Assembly (NCBI RefSeq): GCF_001261735.1
Contig: NZ_CVRP01000010.1
Location: forward strand, 395,562-459,561
Origin: Dysgonomonas sp. BGC7
Lineage (GTDB): Bacteria > Bacteroidota > Bacteroidia > Bacteroidales > Dysgonomonadaceae
DNA: 64,000 nucleotides
Direction: 5' to 3'
The position numbers and the translations under genes are program-made. The notes under the pieces were generated by a model. It was given only the letters and a program-made list of their open reading frames with translations. It searched no databases and had not been told where the DNA came from. Positions 44,556 to 54,204 of the stretch are shown one piece after another (the stretch's first letter is position 1; each line of letters opens with the position of its first letter).

Positions 44556-45947
44556 TTATTTTCTCTCATTATAAACTCCAAATTCGGCAATAGAAGGAGT
44601 TCCATTAGACTTTATCACCACCATGCGCACAGCATCTCCCCATACCGTATCGAAACGATGTATCTTTACTTTCAACGATGTTGGAGCTTTTCCTTCATAA
44701 AGGGGCTTCCAAGCATCATTTACACGATATTCTAAACGGTACTCCTGCAATCGGTCATTATTTCTATCTGTGATAACAATCATATTGAAAGCCTGTTCTT
44801 TATTCAGAGATACTGAATACCAAGGATTCTTTACTTCCGGATTTGAATTCCAACAAGAACCAAAATCATCATCATTCGCAAAATCCATTATTGCATAATC
44901 GCTACTCCAAGTACCCTCAGATGGTTTGTACTTAGCAATATTGGAAGAAATGATAGGAGCATCAGCCTGTGGAATAACTGCAACTTGTCCATCATTTTTC
45001 CAAAGCTTTCCTATTTCTTTCAGGGCTTTCAGTGCATTTGCATCTATAAGCCCATCTCTGTTAGGTGCCACATTTAGTATAAAGTTACAATATACTTTAC
45101 CCATAGGAATAATATTATCATTTACCATCTTTTCTGGCGATTTCACAACTGTAGCAGGGAAGCTTTCTTTCCAAAACCAGTTTGCCTGCAATGGTAAGCA
45201 AGATAAGGCAGGCAATCGGTTCGAATCTTTCGATATATGCTGCCCGGCTCCTTGCTCATAAGACTTTATATCGGTATAAAATAGAGCTTCAGCAGGATAT
45301 TTGGCTGCATTAAGATCCATTACCAAACAGTTTGGCTGTATAGATTTAATCAAACGGTAAATTTCTTCGAAAGGGACTTCATCGTAAGAAATTCGTGACC
45401 AAGGAGCATCCCATCCATCAATAATCAAAGCAGAGATTTCTCCATAGTTGGTAAGCAGTTCACGAAGCTGTGCTTTGATCATATCTATATGCTTTGGTGT
45501 TATACTATTAGGACGTAGACGAGCATGCGTATCAAGAATTGAGTAATAAAGCATCACTCCTAATCCTTCAGCCCGAAACGCATCGGCATACTCTTTCACT
45601 ACATCTCGTTTAAAAGGACTATTCATCACACTATAATCAGTTGTTTTCGTATCCCATATACAGAATCCACTATGGTGCTTTGTAGTAAGGCAACCATATG
45701 TCATATTTGCAGATTTAGCAGCCTGCGCCCACTGTTTACAATCCATTTTTACAGGATTAAACAATTCAGGAGAAGCATCAGGATCGGGCCAATCTTCGTT
45801 AAAAAACGTTGGCATATTAAAATGAATAAACATACCGAATCGTAAATCTACAAAATCCTGTTGTAACTGATGAAGTGATTTTGTCTGAGCACCTGCACAG
45901 AGAAAGGAAATAATACTAAGGATCAAGAACAAATACAGTTTTTTCAT
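44556..45947 (-). CDS. GH29 alpha-L-fucosidase with C-terminal discoidin-like domain
   Basis: Family 29 retaining alpha-L-fucosidase, 463 aa, with a signal peptide (1-20, ending CAGAQ). The N-terminal barrel has RFGMFIHFNMPTFF near 35, the substrate-pocket LTTKHHSGFCIWDT near 90 and the probable nucleophile Asp in ALIIDGWDAPW. After the barrel, residues about 340-463 form a beta-sandwich of the F5/8 type C kind (WYSVSLNKEQAFNMIVITDR, RLEYRV, VRMVVIKSNGTPSIAEFGVY). Last gene of PUL3. A fucosidase beside GH92 mannosidases points to fucosylated N-glycans of plants or insects, which purely fungal mannan would not require. Confidence 0.9.
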   Translation of the reverse strand: MKKLYLFLILSIISFLCAGAQTKSLHQLQQDFVDLRFGMFIHFNMPTFFNEDWPDPDASPELFNPVKMDCKQWAQAAKSANMTYGCLTTKHHSGFCIWDTKTTDYSVMNSPFKRDVVKEYADAFRAEGLGVMLYYSILDTHARLRPNSITPKHIDMIKAQLRELLTNYGEISALIIDGWDAPWSRISYDEVPFEEIYRLIKSIQPNCLVMDLNAAKYPAEALFYTDIKSYEQGAGQHISKDSNRLPALSCLPLQANWFWKESFPATVVKSPEKMVNDNIIPMGKVYCNFILNVAPNRDGLIDANALKALKEIGKLWKNDGQVAVIPQADAPIISSNIAKYKPSEGTWSSDYAIMDFANDDDFGSCWNSNPEVKNPWYSVSLNKEQAFNMIVITDRNNDRLQEYRLEYRVNDAWKPLYEGKAPTSLKVKIHRFDTVWGDAVRMVVIKSNGTPSIAEFGVYNERK

Positions 45948-46014
45948 TATCAGAAAATTAGTTATTAGTAAATTAATTTAGTTTGTCGTTTATTATGTGG
46001 TTATTTAAATTCAT

Positions 46015-47334
46015 TTAGCCTTTTTGTAATTTTACCCACATGCCAGAAGTAGGACTTAGTAAATAAATATAGTCTTTTAATTTAGCTACATAAAGTCCAT
46101 CCTTATCGTACCAGAAGCCTAAGAATATAGTGAATTTAGTATTGATGCCGGCAATTTCTTCTTGAGTGAAGCCACCCCACCCTACTATTCCGGTTGAAGA
46201 CATCTTTGTAAAGAATACTCTATCACGTTCTCCATCCCTTGTTATACTTGCACCCGGAGCACTACTTGGGAAAGCCAAAGTGGAATAACCACTGGCATTC
46301 ATTGCCCAAAATACAAATGGACGAGACATCTTCATATTATCATCTCCATAACTACTAAATAATTCGATAGATACTACTGTAGCTGAGGAGACCCCATCTA
46401 TCTTAGAACCTGTTTCATTCCATATCTCCTGACATGCAGCACCTTTAGTACCATGAACAGATTCTTTTGCACATGCCCATTTTGTTTGGTAATTATCGAA
46501 TGTAACAACAGCAGCATCATTAGAAGTCACAGTTAACTGAGCCGAATTCAATCCATTAATAGTTACCACACCATCTTTAACCTTAATACTTTCTATAGAA
46601 CATTTATCACTCGTAGTCATTGTCTTAAATTCGGGTACAGGTGTTTCTAACAGAAATAATTCGCCTTCTTTTTTTAGAGTCGAAGTATATACTTTCGTAT
46701 GACCATATAAATCGCTATCTCCTGTTTTTTCTATTGTAATTACTTTAATCTTTATTTCAAATTTCTGATAATCCACATATGTCATATAATAGGCTACAAA
46801 TTGCTCACTGCCATATCTTATCACGGCCGGAGTAAGTGATGCATAATCTCTTATTTTTTCCAAAAAATCAGCTTTCTGAGCCGTATTGGCATCCATAGCA
46901 GCTTTTGTGGCCGGAACAAGAATTAATGATGCTCCGGTGTTCTCTCCTTTACAAACTATTTTATCTTTTGAAACTTCTGAAATAACCAATTGATCTTCGG
47001 TCAAATCACTACCTAGATAAGCAAAATGCCCTCCTCCCTCGATAGTTAACAAAGTCTCTTTTCTTTTTGTAGTAAAAGTAGCAGCAGATTCAGTAGGGTC
47101 TTTCATCTGCTCAGAATCCATCGTTACTGTTCCTGATTCTTTAAATTGAAAATAAAATTTATATCCGGCATACTCTGTTGCCCAACAGCCATCAGGAGCT
47201 GCATATACTATCGGTTTCACGTCCGAAGGTTTTAAACGGTCTCCATCGCCATATCCCACATCGCTCAAGTCGAGTGAGTCGCAGCTATAGAAAACTGCAC
47301 ACAACACTACTAATGCAAATAATACTTTTTTCAT
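46015..47334 (-). CDS. DUF4302-like lipoprotein of PUL3
   Basis: Lipoprotein of 439 aa; signal peptide ends VFYSC (C18) followed by DSLDLSD, favouring surface export. The N-terminal segment GCWATEYAGYKFYFQFKESGTVTM resembles DUF4302 proteins, lipoproteins often seen in PULs with peptidase-like and GH92 genes. The rest is beta-rich with alternating short strands and no catalytic motif. It lies between GH29 and a GH92 in PUL3, so a surface glycan- or glycoprotein-binding role is likely. The family label is from memory of motif shape and is the weakest part of this call. Confidence 0.6.
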   Translation of the reverse strand: MKKVLFALVVLCAVFYSCDSLDLSDVGYGDGDRLKPSDVKPIVYAAPDGCWATEYAGYKFYFQFKESGTVTMDSEQMKDPTESAATFTTKRKETLLTIEGGGHFAYLGSDLTEDQLVISEVSKDKIVCKGENTGASLILVPATKAAMDANTAQKADFLEKIRDYASLTPAVIRYGSEQFVAYYMTYVDYQKFEIKIKVITIEKTGDSDLYGHTKVYTSTLKKEGELFLLETPVPEFKTMTTSDKCSIESIKVKDGVVTINGLNSAQLTVTSNDAAVVTFDNYQTKWACAKESVHGTKGAACQEIWNETGSKIDGVSSATVVSIELFSSYGDDNMKMSRPFVFWAMNASGYSTLAFPSSAPGASITRDGERDRVFFTKMSSTGIVGWGGFTQEEIAGINTKFTIFLGFWYDKDGLYVAKLKDYIYLLSPTSGMWVKLQKG

Positions 47335-47365
47335 AATAGTCTATTTTTAATTAACATTAGGTATA

Positions 47366-49684
47366 TTATTTATTTTGATATTTCATTGTCTTTCCCGGTA
47401 AAGAAAGAGAAGGTGCTACAGCATCGTCCGATACCGCACGCCTATAGTTTGGTTTATCACTCATCACAAAGCGTAATTTCACCCCGTCACTAATATTTTC
47501 GTACCTCAGGTACGACTTGTCATATTTTTTCTCGTTTACGTATAATTCTTTCACATAGATATTCTCCTTTGACCAGTTATCAGCAATCATATCTATTATT
47601 TTCCCATTACTCATTTTTACAGTAATAGCCTCTACACAAGGAGAACCAATGTTATAAATATTGCTTGATGGTGCAATAGGATAAAAGCCTATACAATTGA
47701 ACATGTACCAAGCCGACATCTGCCCGCAATCGTCATTTCCACTCAATGCATCGGGCGTATTACCATAGAAACGGTCAGCAATAGTACGAATCCACTTTTG
47801 GCATTTCCAAGGTTCTTTTACATAATTGTAGAGATAAGCTATATAATGACACGGTTCATTACCATGCCAGTATGCTCCTATGCGCCCTTGTATATCATGT
47901 GCTCCGGGAATATCCTCAGGCAAATCAGTTGTAAACAAATCGTCGAGTCTCTTGCGAAACAAATCTTTACCCATCTCGTTGATATAGCCTTGTACATCAT
48001 GTGGAACATACCATGTATATTGCAGAGTAAAGCCTTCGGTTATGTCTCCCCAACCATGTACTGACCCAGGTCCCTGATAGGCTATAGGAGTAAACGGCGT
48101 ACGCCAATTTCCTCGACTATCTCTTCCTCGCATATATTTAGTTTCGGGGTCTATAAGAGTCTGATAAGAGAGTGCCCGATTGAGGAAATAATGATAGTCA
48201 TCTTCTTTTCCAAGACATTTGGCCGCCTGAGCTATACAATAATCGTCGTAGGCATATTCCAGTGTTTTGGAAACAGATTCTGCTTCTTTGTCGAACGGAA
48301 CATAACCTAGAGTACTATACAGAGGTAAGCAATCGTAGTTAGGATTCATTGCTGTGGCTTTCATAGCCTGATAAGCTCGCTCGTAATCGAATCCTTTGAC
48401 TCCTTTGACAATCATATCAGACAATACCGAAACTGCGTGGTAGCCAATCATACACCATGTCTCATTACCGTAAAACGACCAGATAGGCAACATTTTTTCT
48501 ACACTCTTATCGTAATGAGCAAGCATAGAATTTGCTACATCTGCATTTACGTCCTGCTGAACTAGGTTAAACCATGGATGCAATGCCCGATAAGTATCCC
48601 AAAGAGAAAACACTGTATAGTTAGTGAACCCCTCTGCTTTTTCGATATTCTTATCCAAACCTCGGAAACTTCCGTCAGAGTCTTGAAAGATAAATGGGTG
48701 TAATGCTGAATGATAAGCAGAAGTATAAAAAGTTTCTTTGGTTTTCTTATCAGCAACTAACGTATATTTACCAAGTTCTTTTTCCCAAAGACGCTCTCCA
48801 CGATTCTTCAAACTATCGAACGAGATATTATCCAATTCCTTTATATTACGCATAGCTCCATCTGTACTGACTGCTGAAATAGCTGTTTTCACAATTACTT
48901 CTTCTCCTTCTTCGGTATCGAAAGATATACAAGCCATCAGATTTTTACCCCAAGCCTCATAGCTGCTTCGAAAACGGGAAGTGTTATAAATCACAGGCTT
49001 TTTGTCCTGCATAAAACGTAGCCCTGTTAGTTTTTTAGAAAAAACAGCAGTAAAATAAACATATCGCTCGGGTCCCCATCCTTTTACCAACTTATATCCG
49101 GTGATAGTAGAATCATTTACCATACGAAGGTTGGCCCATTCGCATGACTGCCACAATGTATGATCCATATCTATAAGTATAAATGCTTTATCCGATTTAG
49201 GATAAGTAAAGCGAAATATGCCGCTACGTACTCCGGAGGTCATCTCTGCTTTTATGCCATAATCAGACAATTCGACTGCATAATAGTTGGGCGACGCCCA
49301 TTCTTTATTGTGCGAATAACGAGAGCGATAACCGCCTTTGGTATCTTCATGTGTTCCCGGATCGAGATGTATTTCCCCTATGCCGGGCATAAACAGAAAA
49401 TCGCCTAAATCGGGAATACCTGTTCCACTAAGATGAGTCAGACTAAATCCTAAAATGGTAGTGTGTTTATACTTATATCCGGAAGCTGCATCATAATATT
49501 TACGGTCTGTATCGGGACTAATTTGTATTCCTCCAAATGGAATTTGAGCACCCGGATATACATTCCCATAGCCATCAGTACCCACAAAAGGGTTCACATA
49601 GTCGGTCAACTTAACAGTTTGCGCTATATTTGTCAAAGAGACTAAAAGCAGTAAAACGAAAAGAAAATGCCTAAGTGTTTTCAT
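47366..49684 (-). CDS. GH92 alpha-mannosidase A
   Basis: Family 92 calcium-dependent exo-alpha-mannosidase, 772 aa from ATG at 49682-49684, which gives a clean signal peptide (MKTLRHFLFVLLLLVSLTNIAQ); an in-frame ATG 60 bp upstream would overlap the BSP-like gene. Blocks: YVNPFVGTDGYGNVYPGAQ, FSLTHLSGTGIPDLGDF, TNYTVFSLWDTYRALHP, GFTLQYTWYVPHD (general-acid region), WHGNEPCHYIAYLY and GNDDCGQMSAWYMF (general-base region). No lipobox, so probably periplasmic. It shares the HGNEP and NDDCG blocks with enzyme B, unlike enzyme C. Confidence 0.94.
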   Translation of the reverse strand: MKTLRHFLFVLLLLVSLTNIAQTVKLTDYVNPFVGTDGYGNVYPGAQIPFGGIQISPDTDRKYYDAASGYKYKHTTILGFSLTHLSGTGIPDLGDFLFMPGIGEIHLDPGTHEDTKGGYRSRYSHNKEWASPNYYAVELSDYGIKAEMTSGVRSGIFRFTYPKSDKAFILIDMDHTLWQSCEWANLRMVNDSTITGYKLVKGWGPERYVYFTAVFSKKLTGLRFMQDKKPVIYNTSRFRSSYEAWGKNLMACISFDTEEGEEVIVKTAISAVSTDGAMRNIKELDNISFDSLKNRGERLWEKELGKYTLVADKKTKETFYTSAYHSALHPFIFQDSDGSFRGLDKNIEKAEGFTNYTVFSLWDTYRALHPWFNLVQQDVNADVANSMLAHYDKSVEKMLPIWSFYGNETWCMIGYHAVSVLSDMIVKGVKGFDYERAYQAMKATAMNPNYDCLPLYSTLGYVPFDKEAESVSKTLEYAYDDYCIAQAAKCLGKEDDYHYFLNRALSYQTLIDPETKYMRGRDSRGNWRTPFTPIAYQGPGSVHGWGDITEGFTLQYTWYVPHDVQGYINEMGKDLFRKRLDDLFTTDLPEDIPGAHDIQGRIGAYWHGNEPCHYIAYLYNYVKEPWKCQKWIRTIADRFYGNTPDALSGNDDCGQMSAWYMFNCIGFYPIAPSSNIYNIGSPCVEAITVKMSNGKIIDMIADNWSKENIYVKELYVNEKKYDKSYLRYENISDGVKLRFVMSDKPNYRRAVSDDAVAPSLSLPGKTMKYQNK

Positions 49685-49694
49685 ACAGATTTGT

Positions 49695-50486
49695 TTATAC
49701 TTGAATATCCCCGACAGCAATTTGATATTCGCGCCACAGTTCATCTATATTGTATTGATCTCCTAAAATATGCTTGATAGCACCATCGAATGACCAGGGA
49801 ACAACCTCTAATGTACTACGGTTGAATTTGCGCAAAAATTCAGGATCTTTATTATCGCACAACCAAACAAAAAAGTATCCGGCAGTACGATAGCCATCCA
49901 TATAGTTCCCACCCTTGGGACGTGCATCGGGACCAAAGCCTCCGTTTGCTATACGTACAGCATCAGCCATACCTTCTATAAATGCCCAAAACACACGGTT
50001 GGTACCATAAGAACCAATCCCCTGAGGTTCGAGTTGATAAGCATGGGTTAGTTCGTGCAATAGAACTCCTCTGGTTTCGAAGAAAAGCTTGATCGTATCA
50101 TTATTGGCAAATGAGGTTTCTATATGACGAGTACTATAAAAGATAGTAATATCACCATGGTCGCCTCCTTTTGCCGAAATACCGTCAATGTCTTCCAACG
50201 TATAATGAATTTTACTGACAGGAGGAATACTGTCTTCCGGCGAACTATAAAGCGTAGCTAATACAGCTCTAGCCTGCTCTTTTATATACGATTCGGCATC
50301 AGGTATAATACGGTGATAGATATCAGACCCTTTAGTTTGTGGTGCTTTATCCTCAAAAATGACTATTCCCACATCGTAACGTTTCCATAAATCGGATATA
50401 CTTTCCCCCTGTCCTTTCTTACTTGCAGAACAAGCACTAATACCTGCCAATACACAAATGGCATACAATAAATATTTTCTCTTCAT
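49695..50486 (-). CDS. BSP-family (plant basic secretory protein type) metallopeptidase-like lipoprotein 1
   Basis: Lipoprotein of 263 aa, lipobox ISAC (C19). The core has a zinc-protease motif HELTH (H144, E145, H148) followed by FIEGMADAVR (E171) in place of the third-ligand region, the pattern of the plant basic secretory protein family (PF04450). Predicted zinc-dependent peptidase at the cell surface or outer membrane. It sits between two GH92 genes (10 bp and 20 bp gaps), so peptide cleavage of mannosylated glycoproteins is a reasonable role. Proteolysis has not been shown for most family members. Confidence 0.82.
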   Translation of the reverse strand: MKRKYLLYAICVLAGISACSASKKGQGESISDLWKRYDVGIVIFEDKAPQTKGSDIYHRIIPDAESYIKEQARAVLATLYSSPEDSIPPVSKIHYTLEDIDGISAKGGDHGDITIFYSTRHIETSFANNDTIKLFFETRGVLLHELTHAYQLEPQGIGSYGTNRVFWAFIEGMADAVRIANGGFGPDARPKGGNYMDGYRTAGYFFVWLCDNKDPEFLRKFNRSTLEVVPWSFDGAIKHILGDQYNIDELWREYQIAVGDIQV

Positions 50487-50506
50487 CTTTTCTTATATTG
50501 TTATTA

Positions 50507-52837
50507 TTATATTCCGTTAGTCAACGAATAAGGTTTATCATCGGGAGTTAGTCCTCGATGTTTGTTAGGATACGAAGACATTTTGAATTCAAGTGTTCCT
50601 CCTTTCAAAATATCATCATGGGTAATGTATGTCTTACTATAGTCGCGTCCATTTAGTTTCAAAGACTGCACATATCGGTTTTTATCACTAACTGCCGGAG
50701 CTTTAATCTCTAATATATTTCCATTCGGCAACTTCAATTTCAGATAAGGCAAATAAGGTGCACCAAATATATATTGATCAGAACCAGGACATACAGGATA
50801 AAATCCAATTACAGAAAAAATATACCAAGCTGACATCTGTCCACAATCGTCATTTCCTCCCAACCCTTTAATATCATTTTTATACATCTTATTCAAGATC
50901 TCTCTTAGCCAATACTGTGTTTTCCAAGGCTGTGACGTCCATGCGTAGAGATACGGAATATGATGGCTGGGTTCATTTCCATGCACATATCCGCCAACAA
51001 GACATTCTTCTGTAATATCTTCATTGTGTTCATAATATTTTTCGGGCAGATGCATCGAAAACAATTTATCAAGCTTCTCTACAAAAGACTTATCACCACC
51101 CATCAAAGACATTACTCCAAACACATCGTGAGGTACATGAAAAGAGAAATTCCATGAATTGCCCTCTATGAAGCCCTCTCCATAAGTTTGCAATACATCA
51201 AAATCTTTCTTAAAAGAACCATCACTATAACGCGGGCGGGCAAAGCCAATAGAAGAATCATAAATATTACGATAATTCAATGCTCGTTTCTTGTAGATCT
51301 CTGCAACATCAGTATTTCCCGTAGCCAAAGCCGTTTTATAAATAGCCCAGTCGTCGTATGCATATTCTAAAGTGGAAGATGCTGCCGTACCGCTTTTATC
51401 TAAAGGTATATATCCTAACTTTATATAGTCGGTAACACCTTCATAATAAGGAACATTTGATGTACTGACCATTGCGTTCAGAGTTTCTCCTGTATTTTTA
51501 TATACATTCTTAGTTATAGCGTCAGCCAATACCGAAACAGCATGATAGCCACTCATACACCAGTTTTCATTACCCATATGACTCCAAACAGGTAACATCT
51601 TGTGTACGCTCTGTTGCTGATGTTTTATCATAGACTCTGCCATATCGGCATTGCGTTCGGGTTTTATCAAGTTAAGAAAAGGATGTTCGGCCCGATATGT
51701 ATCCCAAAGCGAGAATATCGTATAATTAGTAAAATTTTCAGCCCGATGAATATTATTATCGACCCCTCTGTAAAGGCCATCAACATCCATATATATCGAT
51801 GGATTAATCATAGTGTGGTAAAGCGAAGTATAAAACATAGTCTTCTGATCAGATGTACCTTCTATTTCGAAATGATCCAGTTCATTATTCCATACTTCTG
51901 TCGCAATCTTTGCCAACTGTTCAAAACTTCGTCCGGAAGCCTCAGCGTGCAAATTTTTAACTGCGCCCTCTGTGCTAACAGCAGACAAAGCTACTTTAAC
52001 GACTAATTCAGGGTTATGCTTAGTATCGAAATTGAAATAAGTGACTATATTACGACCTGCAATCTCTGGAAAGTTTTGCTCTTGATTGAATCTACGCCAA
52101 AATCCTTTATACAGCGTTTTTGCTTTATCCTTATATCCATAAGAAAGAACAGGCTGAGAAAAAGAAATCGCAAAATAAGTATAGTTGGTACGTGCCCAGC
52201 CATTGGTAATACGGTAGCCTGTCAGCAAAGTATCATTTTCTACCCTTAAGCTTGACCAAAGAACTTTACCATCGTAATTGTAGATACCATGTACGAGGTC
52301 TAGTATAAGGTGTCCGTCCTCTTCTTTTGGAAAAGTATATTTATGCACTCCTACACGTGGCGTTGCTGTAAGCTGGGCTTTAATAGAATAATCATCAAGC
52401 ACTACTTCATAATAACCGGGTGTAGCCTTCTCTGTAGCATGACTAAAACGGGAACGATATCCTTCGCCGGAAAAGTCAGCATGTCCGGGGTTCAATTTCA
52501 GATCTCCGGTAGCCGGCATTAATAGAATATCTCCCAAATCGGAATGCCCTGTACCACTAAGATGGGTATGACTAAAGCCAACTATTGTTTTATCCTTATA
52601 CTGATAGCCTGCACAATATTCATATACATTCTTCTGATACGTGCCATTAATATTATGAGGAATAGTATCCGTATCAGGACTTAACTGCACAAGCCCAAAA
52701 GGAGTACAAGCTCCGGGGAAAGTATGTCCCATTCCATCGGTACCAATTATAGGATTGACATAATCGACAGGCCGCTGTGCTATAACAGGCAAAGAGAACA
52801 CCCCGATAACTATTGCTAAAAACTGTTTTCTGAACAT
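50507..52837 (-). CDS. GH92 alpha-mannosidase B
   Basis: Family 92 alpha-mannosidase, 776 aa, signal peptide 1-21 (LPVIAQ). Blocks: YVNPIIGTDGMGHTFPGAC, FSHTHLSGTGHSDLGDI, TNYTIFSLWDTYRAEHP, FIEGNSWNFSFHVPHD, VHGNEPSHHIPYLY, GNDDCGQMSAWYIFSVIGFYPVCPG. Intact along its length. Same sub-type as enzyme A by the HTHLSGTG, HGNEP and NDDCG blocks, hence probably similar linkage preference. Only 2 bp separate it from the second BSP-like gene upstream, indicating tight co-transcription. Confidence 0.95.
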   Translation of the reverse strand: MFRKQFLAIVIGVFSLPVIAQRPVDYVNPIIGTDGMGHTFPGACTPFGLVQLSPDTDTIPHNINGTYQKNVYEYCAGYQYKDKTIVGFSHTHLSGTGHSDLGDILLMPATGDLKLNPGHADFSGEGYRSRFSHATEKATPGYYEVVLDDYSIKAQLTATPRVGVHKYTFPKEEDGHLILDLVHGIYNYDGKVLWSSLRVENDTLLTGYRITNGWARTNYTYFAISFSQPVLSYGYKDKAKTLYKGFWRRFNQEQNFPEIAGRNIVTYFNFDTKHNPELVVKVALSAVSTEGAVKNLHAEASGRSFEQLAKIATEVWNNELDHFEIEGTSDQKTMFYTSLYHTMINPSIYMDVDGLYRGVDNNIHRAENFTNYTIFSLWDTYRAEHPFLNLIKPERNADMAESMIKHQQQSVHKMLPVWSHMGNENWCMSGYHAVSVLADAITKNVYKNTGETLNAMVSTSNVPYYEGVTDYIKLGYIPLDKSGTAASSTLEYAYDDWAIYKTALATGNTDVAEIYKKRALNYRNIYDSSIGFARPRYSDGSFKKDFDVLQTYGEGFIEGNSWNFSFHVPHDVFGVMSLMGGDKSFVEKLDKLFSMHLPEKYYEHNEDITEECLVGGYVHGNEPSHHIPYLYAWTSQPWKTQYWLREILNKMYKNDIKGLGGNDDCGQMSAWYIFSVIGFYPVCPGSDQYIFGAPYLPYLKLKLPNGNILEIKAPAVSDKNRYVQSLKLNGRDYSKTYITHDDILKGGTLEFKMSSYPNKHRGLTPDDKPYSLTNGI

Positions 52838-52839
52838 CT

Positions 52840-54177
52840 CTAATTATTTTGTAAAAACGCTTCAACTTCGGTTTTGTATTCGTCCCAAAGTTCCTTTATT
52901 GTTATATTAGGGTAGCTTTCTCTGAGCGTATATTTAACTGCATCTTCGAGGCTCCACTTGTCTGTCAGATCGTCCATGAGCACTGTCCAAGGCATCATAC
53001 GCACAAAGTCTCCGTTATAGATACGCAACCAACTCATAAATGCTCCGGATGTGTTATAATCTATCTGCCACACATAATATTTATCGCTCTGAGGATTTTG
53101 ATACGGTTTTTCTATTGCCGACCTATATTCAGCTTTTTGAGTAGCCAGAATATATCCTTTGCTCGCTATCTTCACGGCATCAGGCCATCCTTCCTGATAT
53201 CCTTGGCGATCGCAGTCCTGTATTCCTTCTTTAATATATTTTCCAGCCTTGGGCATCCATTCTACACAGTGACCCATTTCGTGCATCATCACATGTTGCA
53301 TATCGGGTAGTTTCCATAAGTCTGAATTAGGATTTCCGACACTAGCCTCGTAATTGATTCTTCTGCCGGTAGTATGGTTAGGCCAGTCTATAGCATTAGC
53401 TACTCCTACATTATCAGCAATATGTATATCCAAATTCTTGTAAGGGTCGAAAGCCATATTGTAAGGATCGAATGACATAGCTGCACAATCCATATAATAC
53501 CATTTTTGAAATTCTTCTTTGGCTTTAGCTTCATTACCTTGTCCTACCAGATCAACAATAGCAGCGGTAGACTTTGTAGAAGACGTAGAAAAAGAAATTT
53601 GAACAGGGCTGACTACATTATTTTTGAAAAATTGCCAAGCTAGATAGTTTTTGTCTACCTCTATATTTTGATCACTTAACTTTACCCAATCGCTCATTTT
53701 TTGAACACCATCAGCATCTTTATAAATGGAACGAAAACGAAGTTCGTCTACTCCATAGCGATCTGTAACTACTACTGTACGATATTTACTCAGATGTAGG
53801 GTACTCGGTTCGTTATTATAATCACGTTTCTTGACTGTCAAATTACCAAAATCGCCAATATTAGGGATCATAACCCGTTTCACTTTTTTCCCTGACAGAA
53901 GAGAGTAAAACTCCACCTCTGCTCCGACATATTCATCTCTCTTTTCCCACGAAGAATTACTTCCGTCCCAACTAATATACAATTCGTTGAGAACATCATC
54001 ATATTTAGCGTCTTTTACAGGAGCGACCGCATATCCGGTTAAGCTTTCGCCTCCTTCAGGATTTTGTTGATAGTCTTTATAGATAGAAGGGACTGCAAAA
54101 CTATCTTCTTCGCCATAGCAAGAGAACAAAGTCAACATAGAAAATATCCCTAAAATCAGATTTCTACAATATTTCAT
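52840..54177 (-). CDS. two-domain lipoprotein with BSP-type metallopeptidase domain 2
   Basis: Lipoprotein of 445 aa, lipobox TLFSC (C20). Residues about 47-165 form a beta-sandwich module of DUF4998 type (YISWDGSNSSWEKRDEYVGAEVEFYS, TVVVTDRYGVDELRFR), which probably binds surface or ligand. Residues about 180-440 are a BSP-like peptidase domain with HEMGH (H299, E300, H303) and EGWPDAVKIA (E329). Compared with the 263-aa BSP protein in the same PUL, the zinc motif differs (HEMGH versus HELTH) and the extra domain is present, so the two are not recent duplicates and may have distinct substrates. Zinc-peptidase activity is inferred from motif. Confidence 0.8.
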   Translation of the reverse strand: MKYCRNLILGIFSMLTLFSCYGEEDSFAVPSIYKDYQQNPEGGESLTGYAVAPVKDAKYDDVLNELYISWDGSNSSWEKRDEYVGAEVEFYSLLSGKKVKRVMIPNIGDFGNLTVKKRDYNNEPSTLHLSKYRTVVVTDRYGVDELRFRSIYKDADGVQKMSDWVKLSDQNIEVDKNYLAWQFFKNNVVSPVQISFSTSSTKSTAAIVDLVGQGNEAKAKEEFQKWYYMDCAAMSFDPYNMAFDPYKNLDIHIADNVGVANAIDWPNHTTGRRINYEASVGNPNSDLWKLPDMQHVMMHEMGHCVEWMPKAGKYIKEGIQDCDRQGYQEGWPDAVKIASKGYILATQKAEYRSAIEKPYQNPQSDKYYVWQIDYNTSGAFMSWLRIYNGDFVRMMPWTVLMDDLTDKWSLEDAVKYTLRESYPNITIKELWDEYKTEVEAFLQNN

Positions 54178-54204
54178 AATATTAATTTTTAGTCTTTTTT
54201 ACAA